Assembly (NCBI GenBank): GCA_038503035.1
Contig: JAVSML010000029.1
Span: 1,263,799-1,327,798, forward strand
Reading direction: 5' to 3'
Source of the DNA: Crocodylus rhombifer
Taxonomy: Eukaryota > Chordata > Crocodylia > Crocodylidae
Length of the DNA stretch: 64,000 nucleotides
The notes beneath the pieces are model-generated. The model searched no databases. It was given only the letters and a program-made list of their open reading frames with translations, and was not told the origin of the DNA. Each line of letters begins with the position of its first letter. The stretch's first letter is position 1. Positions 54,568 through 64,000 of this stretch are shown here, piece after piece. A program made the position numbers and the translations under genes.

Positions 54568-55233
54568 CCTTACATCGGGGTGCTCAACCTGCTATAAGGT
54601 TTTTCATCCCCCTCCACACAGCCAGATGGAGCCATTGCATCTGGCCCATGGTGCTCCCTGTGGATCAGGAAGTTTGACGGCAGGGGAGCAGTGACTGTTA
54701 ATATGGCCACCGTCCCTGCTCCCAAATCCCCAAACCCTATGTGGTTGCAAGCCCGTCCCTGAAGGGCCAGGCCACACCTTCCTCGCTTCTGGATTGGGGC
54801 TGGACTATGCCCCCTTCTCTCCTAGCAGGACCAGGCCATGCCCCATGCCGCACAGGACTTGGCCATATCCCCTTCCCTCCCACTGGGGCTGGACCATGCT
54901 CCATTCCCACCCTGGGACTGGGCTGGGAACTAGCCATACCCTCCTTTCCCTCCACAGGGTTGAGCCATGCCCCATTCCTTCCCTGTAGGGCCAGGTTAAA
55001 ACCTGAGCCCCTCCCTCACAGGGCCAGGTCCATCCCCATCTCCATAGGTTGGGACAAGCTCCTTTCCCCTGTGGGGCTGTTGGAGCTGGCCTGCCCCACA
55101 CAGCCAGATGGTGCCCACTGTGACCGACTGGGCACCTGACTTAGGAATGCTGGCTGGATCTGGCCTGTGGATGAACCAGGCACTGCCCATCTGGCCCACT
55201 GGACAAAAAAGGTTGAGCACCACTGCCTTACAG
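54568..55233. mobile_element. hAT-type nonautonomous element with 8-bp duplication
   Basis: Flanking 8-mers CCTTACAT (54568-54575) and CCTTACAG (55226-55233) differ at one base. The left end is CGGGGTGCTCAACCT and the right end in inverse complement CAGTGGTGCTCAACCT, a hAT-type terminus. The interior holds a degenerate minisatellite of 'GGGCTGGACCATGCCCC' and CTTCCCTCC parts (54790-55040). There is no transposase. Confidence 0.82.
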
Positions 55234-57069
55234 CATTTCTGTTTCTTAGAGCCACACCTTCAACAAACATATACCAGACTAGAAGAAAAACAGGAAAAAA
55301 AAATTGATGGAACACCTAGCACACTTGGGGAGTGTGATTGATAGCAAATTTAATTGCAGTTTCTCCTTCAATGCTTTTGTATGATGATGATGGCTGAGTT
55401 AATACAGTAAAACCTGCTTTGCTTACCAACATCCCCCATTCGCTGCAAGCTACAAAAATTGATGACCTCTGCTAGCACTACTATTTTCTTATTATGGAAA
55501 CTAAGCTTAATGTGTTTTTTAGTATGTGATAGAAACCACCCACTGTCTTTCTCCAGAATTCTTCTGAAGCTACCATGACCTGGATGTATCAAACAAAATA
55601 CACCTACCAGATGTCACATGGGGGAGAGGGGGCGGAAGAGAAGGCAGATGGGGGTGGCAGAAAAAAAAAAAGCAGACTTCTAATAATCAACTGAGGTTAA
55701 AAACAAGGCTGTGGTCTAAAGGCAGGAGGATCTAAGCTCTTGAAAATACATCAGCCAAAACCTGACAATGTTTAGCAAAATGAAATGAGACAAAAAAGGC
55801 TTGCTTACTTTGACACCCCTATGGATAACTTTCAATACTGCAATTCTGGAATGCAGGCCGGGATTTTTTTGTAGCTAGAGAGCTGATTAATGATGGATTA
55901 TGGACTTTTTTTCCTACTAAACTCTTTATGGCAATAAATATAAAAATCAAAGAACAATACTACAGATAGATGTACAGACATTTTTTTTGCTTATCGAGCA
56001 AGAAATCTTTTACATGTCAGCTCTAGTCACATACAGAGCAGCATTATATGTTACCAGCCAAATCCATCCTGCCTGGTAACAGCTGACAAGAGAAACACAG
56101 GTAGGCAGCAGCTGTAGCCTCCTTTAAGATGCCACTTTTTTTAACCCACAAGCTTGTTCTTAGCATCTCACTTGCACCCCAAATAAGAAATGAGGACTTC
56201 AGCATCACCATCAGGAAAGGTGAAAACAATCTCGCAGAAATACTGCTCAAACAGAGCATTCAATGGTCCCCATATACCTATCATACAGTGCACACTAGAT
56301 CAGGTATTTTTTACTAGTACTCTGACTTAGCTAAAGGCAGAATAAATCATTTCTGTTTAAAAGCATTGACATTGGCCCAGAGAAAATCCTCTCATTTGAT
56401 TGCTTCATAGGAGTCACTGTAATTGTTTTCAGATTTTGAGATGGGCAATTTTGCCTTAAGCACAACATGAAAAAGCAAACACAATCCCTACAGCATTCTT
56501 AGTATGATGACTAATTAACTTCAGTTTGTTTTTCCCAGGAGATTCAAATTTACTCTTTGGGAAGGGTTCTCTCAATGCCAGCAAAATAAAATGTTGAAAG
56601 TGAAGGAGAGAAAACGTGGTGAATGGCAGGATCTGAAACGAGCCCCTAGATTTTAAAGCTGCTATTAACATGACTGTTAGGCTCAACTTTCCACCTTTTA
56701 TTAATACACATTTTCTTTTTATCCTGCATCTTTTTAAGTGCCATCCTACAGAACAAGACTTACTACAGTGCTAAAAATGTCAGCTCTTTGCCCACAACAC
56801 TACTGACATACCACCTCTCTGTCCCACTTAAGATCTACAGGAACCAAAGTCTCTCCACCCTGTTGCCTGGAGTCTTCTAGCAGGTGCCCTTGGAAATCTG
56901 CAAAAAGAATGCCCTCTGATGCATTCCAAGGACAAATCATCTTGCTGTTTTCCACTTGCACTAAGTCAGCCATACATCTACAAGCCAGAACAAAGCTGCT
57001 AGGCCTACTTTGGCAGAGAAGTAGTGCTTTTTATCTTCATACCAACCCCCTTAAAAGAGTGGAGGGAAA

Positions 57070-57125
57070 TCACATTAATCAATCTTCACAACATCCCTGT
57101 GAGGTAGATAAGGAATTAGTGCTTA
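57070..57125 (+). repeat. MIR-like SINE remnant
   Basis: The segment CTTCACAACATCCCTGTGAG followed by GTAGATAAGG matches the conserved MIR 3' block (CCTCACAACAACCCTATGAG then GTAGGTA). It is too short for a firm call. Confidence 0.55.
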
Positions 57126-58508
57126 CTTGTTAGTGCCACTTCTCAGAAGATGTTATTTTGCAGATTTTCGCTCATAAGTCTTAGCTTTTTAAGCAAAACA
57201 CCAACAAAACTTATGAATCTAACAGGGCATTGCAGTACCACTAATCAGTGTTCGACTAATTCACTATAGTTAGAAAGGGCCATAAGGCATACCTGGATGG
57301 AATCTGTTTTTAAGCTGAATTCTGAAAAGTGAAGATATCAGTCAAGCAGCTAAAATATTAAATAAAGGAGCTGCACAGATCTTAGACCACACTACATGCT
57401 TTTTCTATTTAGGAATATAAGGCTTTTCTGATAGCCAATCGAATATGGTCATTTCCTCACAGATACCATACAATCAAGTTGTCAGAGGAAAGCCTCATAG
57501 TCAATATAAAACAGGGTGCCCTGCTGTTAATAAAGATCTCATACCAGAGTTTCAGACTGATGGGATTGGGCTTGAGAATTTCAACAGTTAAGGACCATGT
57601 CTATTCAGGGTCAGTTTGATGCTACCAGGACAAATGTTATGTGCCTGTTTAGTTTCCCCTCATCTTTTCTACAAGAACAAGGGATGCAAAAGCATATGAT
57701 ACTACATCCCCAGTGGATAGAGGAGTTGTTTGGAACTGCAGAAAGCCATTAATTCAGCTGAGCACATCTAACCAGGGTTCCTAGGTATTGCCATTACTTG
57801 CTTGGAACTAGGTGATACTTTACGCTGTTTGAAGTCACAAGGGTTCACGAATCATGATAAATACTCCTCTAGCAACATGGATGGATTTCCTATCCTGCTA
57901 CTCCATCAAGATGTCCTTGATTGGCCAAACAGATGAGAGTAACATGAGTAACTTCAACTTAGACACGTAAGCCACAATCTCCAGAAATTATTTTGTGAAA
58001 ACAAAAAACCAAATACCAGTAAATAGATACAGCACAAAATTAATCCAGTTTCCCTAAAAGGTATGTTCGCGATTCAACAGGTAAAGGAATTTCACTAGTT
58101 GAAGGAGCTAAGACTCAGAAGCATGAATCATAAACTTGTGGTACTTCTAGAGAAGTAATTTACTGGGGAAGCTGTGGTAGAGCAAGGATTTCCTAGTGCC
58201 TCACTGAGGGTGTTTAACAGACCAACATTCATTCCTTAAAGATACCGCACATTCGATTTGGAAGGCTCTATTGACTCCAGCTTGTACTAAATCTAATGTG
58301 ATGCATGTGTGCACAAAACATGTAACAGGTAGGATTCTAGTCATGACTGCATAGTGATGTGTCCAGGGATGTGTTCAAGGCAGGAAGTTTTATCACACAA
58401 ACACATGCACACATGTATGTTATTTACAACTTCTTATAGTTCCACTCAAATAGATACTACGCTTGCATTAGCATACTTGTTTTTGTTGCTCAGTGAGTGG
58501 AACAAACC

Positions 58509-58552
58509 TGTGTGTGCGTGCATGCATGCATGCGCGTGCACACACACACACA
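58509..58552. repeat. 44-base perfectly alternating purine-pyrimidine tract
   Basis: (TG)n, CGTG, (CATG)n, CGCG and (CA)n follow one another without a break in alternation. Such DNA readily adopts Z form. Confidence 0.9.
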
Positions 58553-58929
58553 AACTGACTACAGAGTATTAAAAATGATTTTCTCACTGCCATAAAAGAG
58601 CAAAGTATCTATCAGATATTGCACCTTATCAGTACTTGCACTGGCTAAGAATTTAATCTAATTTTGATTCCTAAAAACAACCCAAAGCAAAAATAACCAA
58701 ACCAAAACAACTCCCCCTCTTTAAGCACAAATATTAACATATGCCCCGATCTTGCAAAAGTCTGTGCATGTAACTTTACTCATGGGATATAGTCCCTTTC
58801 ACTCAATATGAAAAGTCTCATTAAGGATAAATTAAACAAGCAAGTGTTTGCAGAGCATGGTCCCTGTCACAGTAATTTTTCCATCCACATATTTTATTTC
58901 AAGGAAGATGGTACAAGGCATGACTGGGA

Positions 58930-60140
58930 TCAAGAATCAGATCCTGTCGCACCTTACTGCTGGTGCAGGGGCAGCCTGGAATTGTGATACAACAGAATGC
59001 AATCCCAGACTCCCCTCTGCAAAGGCTCCCACTGCAGCAAGCCCTGCAGCTGAGGAGGCTCGTAGCGGGGTTAGCGTGTGGAACACTGATCCTAGCTAGA
59101 AGCCTCATCAGCAAATGAGGCTCCCAGCCAGGGCATCAATGGAACACTGGCCCCGCTGCGAGGCTCATCAGATGTGGGTGGTGCACCTCTGTGGGTGGGA
59201 GCCCCTCAGTTGATGAGGCTTGAAGCCATAGGGGAGCACTTGGCCACATATTCAATTAATGGTGTGATAAGAAGAGCCACATAATTATTACACACATTCT
59301 GTTGAATTCCACAACCGTCACAGACAGCTGACTGTGGCAGAAAGAGACCCTGGAGTCATTATTGAGTCCAAGATGAACATGGGCCAACAATGCGAGAACA
59401 TGGTCAGTAAGGCTAACTGTACCTTGTCCTGCATCCACAGATGCATCACAAGAAGGGCCAAGGAGGTGATCCTCCCCCTTTTTGTGACACTGATCAGGCC
59501 GCAGCTGGAGTACTGCATCCAGTTCTGGGCACCGCACTTCAGGAGGGATGTGGACAGCATTGAGAGGGTCCAGAGGAGGGCCACTTGTATGATCCGGGGA
59601 CAGCAGGGCAGATCCTATGAGGAGAGGCTACAGGACCTTAACCTGTTCAGCCTTCACAAGAGAAGGCTGAGAGGGGACCTGGTGCCCGTCTATAAACTTA
59701 CTAGGGGGGGCCAGCAGGGTTTGGGAGAGACCTTGTTCCCCCGAGTGCCTCCCGGAATAAAAAGGAATAACAGCCATAAGTCACTAGAGAGTAGGTTTAG
59801 ACTAGACATCCGAAGGCATTACTTCACAGTCAGGGCAGCTAGGATCTGGAACCAACTTCCAAGGGAAGTGGTGATGGCTCCTATCCTGGGGGTCTTTAAG
59901 AGGAGGCTCGACGTTTACCTGGCTGGGGTCATTTGAGCCCAGTTTTCCCTCCTACCCAGGGCAGGGGGTCAGACTAGAAGATCTACAAGGTCCCTTCTGA
60001 CCCTACATCTATGAATTTATGAAACTGCAGCTTATGCTTGTTTTATCATGCCAGTAATTGACTGAACGCGTAGCTTGGTCACAACTTAAGGCATGATTAA
60101 CTGATTAATCATGCCTTAAGTGTAATGTATAGACAGGGCC
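58930..60140. repeat. interspersed repeat (copy 2), split by a CR1
   Basis: The left part (58930-59300) ends CCACATAATTATTACACACA, matching the left hairpin arm of copy 1. The right part resumes after the CR1 at 60024 with GCTT(A)TGCTTGTTTTATCATG, matching 52455-52485. It contains a perfect 17-bp hairpin (60084-60100 and 60105-60121, ACTTAAGGCATGATTAA, loop CTGA) and ends GTATAGACAGGGCCCT. Confidence 0.65.
59300..60022 (+). pseudogene. CR1 LINE, 5'-truncated, ORF2 C-terminus with intact stop
   Basis: The open frame 59334-59936 encodes the CR1 ORF2 C-terminal region: AERDPGVIIESKMNMGQQCE, 'RPQLEYCIQFWAPHFRRDVD', RVQRRATCMIRGQQGRSYEE, 'FTVRAARIWNQLPREVV', ending 'RRLDVYLAGVI' and a stop. No RT catalytic part is present because the 5' truncation falls after it. 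The tail ends ATCTATGAATTTATGAA. It was inserted into the repeat at 58930-60140. Confidence 0.92.
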
Positions 60141-62384
60141 CTTCAGTTACTTTTAACTTACTTTCTGGTGTAAAAGTTGTGTGGAGAGCAATTTTTCAGT
60201 ATTTCAAATTTTGGGTCCATTCAGAAGGTAATTTGTATACGAATCAAGCTGAATTCAATGCAGGCTCAGGGTCTTCATGTTTATAAACAAAAAAACGAAG
60301 CTGAAATTGGTTTGGCCACAAACTGAGTGAAAAACCAGCCAGAAATGGGAAGAGCACAAAAAGACTGGGGACTTCTTTTTTTTCTGTGTATCACAGAAAA
60401 CACTGGACCATAAATATATTTACAACAGCAGTGGAAAGATATTAATAACTTTATTATTTTTTATCCTTTCATAAAGAATTAATTCCCATAATAAAACTGA
60501 TCTTTGGAACGGTCCTTTTAAACTCCACCAGGGTGTTTAAGTGTGTGCCTTTTTATGCAACAGGCACAATTCTTGGGGGACTGTTGGTATAAAGAATGTA
60601 CTAACAGATGATTAAAGCATAACCTCAAGTGTCATATATATCCCTTGGGGAGCAACCTATAAGAAAGCCCCTTTAAGTGTAGGTAAGAGTGTACTTCTAT
60701 CATTTATTGTAGACAAGTGTTAAGATAGCGTGTGGGTTTCTACAAAAGTCTTCTCACTAGATCATTCTGTTGACTGTTAAGCATTTGTAAGCAGTCTTAC
60801 CTAACTGTCATAGATTGCAAATGCAGACTTAAGCTGCCTTGTATTGAGGCCCACTTATAATATGCATTTTCTAGCAGAAACCCACCTAAGTGTATCCACA
60901 ACCAGGCCAACTTGCAGGCACAGTGATATTATTCTGGGAGGATATATACATGGACTGTATGTTATGCATCCTTATTTTAGGGACTGAGCCAGAGCTGTTG
61001 GGGTGAGGGATATTTGTGTATATGTTCAACTGCATCACTTCCCTCATAATCTCAGCTATTTCTCATGCATGACTTTTCAGAGAACACTCTTCAATTATAG
61101 CAGCAGCAGAACACGAGTCTACATGGGCTTGTTCCATGTTCAGATAAGCAAAAGTTGCCTAAAAGTCAACAGTTCAATATAACCCATGCTGGGGGTTGAT
61201 GCTACTTTTTTTCTTTTTAATGACTGAATTCAACATCAGTGAATTATATTAGCATCCTTACAGTGCCTGAAGCAGCAACTGTGGTCTTATGCCATGGCCA
61301 ATTTTAATTACAAGGCTTTGACACCCGCATTCTAGCAAAATGACAAGAACCAAGTGCCAGCCAAGTGCCAGCCTGGGAAGGACAGCAGAGTGAAAGCTCT
61401 GATCCATTAAGTGTGTGCAAAGCACCCAAGTTCACTGAATAGTCCTCAACTCCCAAGACACATGCCTGTGGTTGGAGGGCCTCTTTGCACTTTGATACAC
61501 TACTGATTATTTTCCACAGGAAGGGACAAAGCCCCAACCTGTGAAAAGGCCATTCAGGGACCTATGGAAAGTCATTCAAATAACCATGGCAATGGTAGAA
61601 TGTATAATACAATGCTCCCCTCCTCATATTTCTGCATATACAGAGATAATAAAGGTACAATTCTCCCTTCTGGCTAAAGCATCCAAATACCCACTAGCAC
61701 AGTCCCCTTCTCCCAGAAAAGCACAATTCCTGCAGTAATTGTTATATTACATGTGGTACCTCCAAATCATGCATATCACCCTCTACTGTATTGCAGCATT
61801 CACTGCTGTGGTCATAGGATAGGTCAGGTCTTTAGTTTCTGGATCTCAGCTATACCTTCAGCATGGCTGTAGTAGTACCCTGGCTTGCCCCCTGGGCCTA
61901 TGTCCTGGCCCAGTATTCAGACTGTATTGATTTCTGAAGGGATCACACCCAACATCAAACCAAAGTGCAGCCTTCTGCTAGCATCATCCCTAGCCCAAAA
62001 CCAAAGAGTTGACTAGTCAACTCCTATACCCCTTTAGGCACTATTAACTTCCTACTTCTTCCTCCAAAGAGGAAGTGTGAGATTTCCTCCCAGTTCTCTA
62101 CACAAACAGGTCTCCAGGAAAAAGAAGCCAGCTTCCCTTTAGGCCTGACACCTAAGCAAGGTTAACAGAGGGGAGAGAATACAGACCAGGTCCTTCTTCA
62201 CCACTGACATAACACTTGTGGAGCTGCTATTCCCATAGTAGTAGAATTCGACAGAACCATACATTCAACAGAATAAAGGCTGGCACTGGGGCCAGATTCT
62301 ATTACCCTTTACATAGTCATACAGCTGCTACTCAGCTGTATAAGTGGCATTTTTAGCACTTAGGCACAGACTGTGATTCTACTA

Positions 62385-62510
62385 CTCCTGCTAGAGTTGG
62401 TAGGGAATTCACCTAGGAAGCAGGAGACACAGGTTCTAGGTCAGGAGTTTGAACCTGACTTGCTCTGATTTCCTAGTGCAGTTCTCTAACTACTTAACCA
62501 TATGTTAGAC
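62385..62510 (+). repeat. tRNA-derived SINE-like remnant
   Basis: A tRNA-like A box (GAGTTGGTAGGGAATTCACC) and a B-box-like GAGTTTGAACC are separated by 'GGAAGCAGGAGACACAGGTT', the pattern of tRNA-related SINEs of reptiles. It is degenerate, with no definite ends. Confidence 0.4.
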
Positions 62511-63138
62511 AATAAACTACTAAGAGGCTGGGAGTGTGACATGAGTAGCCCTTAAGTACTAGAAAAAACAAAAGGCAAATAAAAAAATCCATATTTTAGG
62601 GATTGACTTTAAAAATAAAAACCAAGATTTTTTGAAGTAAAAAAATCCCATATTTGGAGGGGGGAAGGGGCTGACTTGCTTTTTGGGGTATATGGCTTAA
62701 GAATTTCATTGCCTGGAATTTACATGCTAAATTAAATTCTGAGAAGGCACAGAGCTTCATATACAGGTAAGGCCCAAAAAGGAACAGATGGTCAAACAGA
62801 TACCAAGGCCACAGTGCTTTTTTCTGTGCACCTGGATTACGATCCTAATACAAAAAAACAAACAACAAAAAAGTAATCACAGACCTACATACCTGCTGAT
62901 TTCAGTTTTGGGCATAAATGAAAAAAAGTCAGAACCATTTTCATTTTCTGTGCTCAGAAAACAAAATGAGTCACTACTTAAAAGACTGTATGATCTTTCA
63001 AGGAACTGAAATGCCTGCTTTAAAATATTTTTTTTTTTATTGGCTTCTCTGATGTAACTGAGGGAATTCTTGCAATTTTTTTCACAAAACTTGTCTGTGA
63101 AATACACACAAAAATGAAAAAAAAGATAATAAGCCTAC

Positions 63139-63177
63139 CTGTTTCTTCTTTTCAGGGGGAAGAGATGGATCCCCATC
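63139..63177 (-). CDS. CCDC149: CCDC149 coding micro-exon (second visible)
   Basis: A 39-base exon (13 codons) encoding DGDPSLPPEKKKQ. The acceptor is CTTTATAG and the donor ACAG/GTAGGC. It forms a proline-containing break between two coiled-coil exons. It is symmetric (phase 0), so exclusion keeps the frame. It is too short for most ORF searches and was found by its splice sites and the expected protein. Confidence 0.93.
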
Positions 63178-63682
63178 CTATAAAGAGAGAGACTCATTTT
63201 ACTATCAACTTTTTCTGAAACCAGTAACAAAATTATATTAGTTGCTAAACTTTTTACATATATAAAACATTTTCAATCCAAATTTTAAAACTGGTTCCCT
63301 GTCAAAGATTTTAACACAGATTTATTTACCTACATTGCTAAAAATAGCAAGTCATTATATAAGGGTGCTACATTGTTTTCCATAAGGGTACAATAGTTAC
63401 TGTGGCATAACAATACTGCGGTTAAATTTGAAATAGGGGTATGGCATGCTAATCTCCTCAGGCCAGAAACTGTCTTTTTGTTTGTGCATTATATAACAAC
63501 AACTGCATCACCAGTTAACTAATGAAAAATAATGGAATCTCGATCATACATCTAGAAATACTATTGCAAACCAGGAACCAATAATTTATATAGCAAGCAT
63601 TGCATTCATAAAAGGAGCACGCTCTTTGCAAAGCTAGGTTTAATTCTTGACCAAGTTATGGAATGTTTATAAAACAACGTAC
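63178..63682. other. CCDC149: CCDC149 intron, 505 bases
   Basis: AT-rich, with no distinctive features. Confidence 0.9.
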
Positions 63683-63844
63683 GATCAGCTCTCGGTATTT
63701 CTTCTTCAGTGATTGATGTCGTTCTCGCAACTGATTGGCCATAAGCTTGTACTGGTCTCTTTCCTGTTGACATGTGTCCAGCTCTTTGGAAAGGATTAAC
63801 AAAGCTTCCTTTTTGCTTTCAAGCTTCCTTTTACACACCAGATA
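63683..63844 (-). CDS. CCDC149: CCDC149 coding exon (first visible)
   Basis: A 162-base exon (54 codons, phase 0) encoding YLVCKRKLESKKEALLILSK, ELDTCQQERDQYKLMANQLR and ERHQSLKKKYRELI. The acceptor has a good pyrimidine tract (CTTCTTTTTTTCACCCTTTTAG, read on the minus strand at 63845-63866) and the donor is ATC/GTACGT. It is the N-terminal coiled coil. An internal Met (MANQ) is where a shorter human isoform may start, as far as I recall. Confidence 0.95.
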
Positions 63845-64000
63845 CTAAAAGGGTGAAAAAAAGAAGGTTACTGTACAAGCTGCTTACAAGCAGTGCTGGA
63901 CTGAACAGCCATTTGCCATCTATTCAAAAACAGGATTTTAAGAGTAGTTGTTTGGGAATCAAAAGTTTGCCTTCGTGAGCATCTTTCCAAGAGAAAACTG
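63845..64000. other. CCDC149: CCDC149 intron, partial
   Basis: Upstream intron running off the window. No exon is visible. Confidence 0.85.

Larger units (their letters stand above)
44200..63138. other. CCDC149: CCDC149 intron, 18,939 bases
   Basis: Contains a probable hAT-like repeat (45300-45895), a 3.7-kb hAT element (47762-51499), interspersed repeats and CR1s (52020-53668), a second TSD-flanked element (54568-55233), a MIR-like remnant (57070-57125), an alternating purine-pyrimidine tract (58509-58552), a CR1 inside an older repeat (58930-60140) and a tRNA-SINE-like piece (62385-62510). Stretches 46000-47750, 55340-57060 and 60150-62380 are AT-rich with nothing recognisable. Confidence 0.85.

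Noticed and set aside
54737..55139. 132-codon plus-strand ORF and minus-strand partners
   Set aside because: Translation of a degenerate minisatellite inside a nonautonomous element.

Overview
The window is vertebrate nuclear DNA and is almost wholly intronic. It carries one recognisable host gene, CCDC149 (coiled-coil domain containing 149), on the minus strand. Nine consecutive internal coding exons are visible, from 63844 down to 1956. Each has GT/AG borders, and the phases join into one open frame of 979 bases (326 codons plus one base). The 5' end of the gene lies beyond base 64000. The 3' coding exons are either below base 1 or not recognisable here.

The repeat load suggests a non-avian reptile, most likely a crocodilian, with a turtle as second choice (inference). 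There are many 5'-truncated CR1 LINEs with the CR1-type TCTATGAA tail, several hAT families, an L1/Tx1-like LINE, a Penelope-like fossil and a MIR-like remnant. No mammalian Alu or L1 is seen.

Layout. 1-2032: probable intron with a foldback repeat, then the last visible exon. 2033-16088: a 14-kb intron with a TIR element, a GC-rich element with palindromic units, a Penelope-like RT/GIY-YIG fossil, a CR1, and a CR1 inserted inside another CR1. 16089-17480: two exons. 17481-23985: an intron largely made of one degenerate L1/Tx1-like LINE (ORF1, endonuclease, RT and C-terminus all traceable), interrupted by two CR1s. 23986-26363: two exons. 26364-34430: a MITE and a 4.1-kb GC-rich compound insertion with a 400-base palindrome. 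34431-34547: exon. 34548-44091: a hAT MITE with a perfect 8-bp target duplication, an old LINE tail, a foldback, and a hAT nested in a hAT. 44092-44199: exon. 44200-63138: the largest intron, with a 3.7-kb hAT element carrying a nearly complete but broken BED-finger transposase, two CR1s, a second TSD-flanked hAT element, and a palindromic interspersed repeat seen twice. 63139-63844: the two most 5' exons.

Nothing here looks like a working multi-gene system. The most useful content is the exon structure of CCDC149, the datable nesting of transposons, and the near-intact hAT transposase lying in the same orientation as its host gene. All family assignments come from reading translated motifs and terminal repeats by eye; no database was searched.
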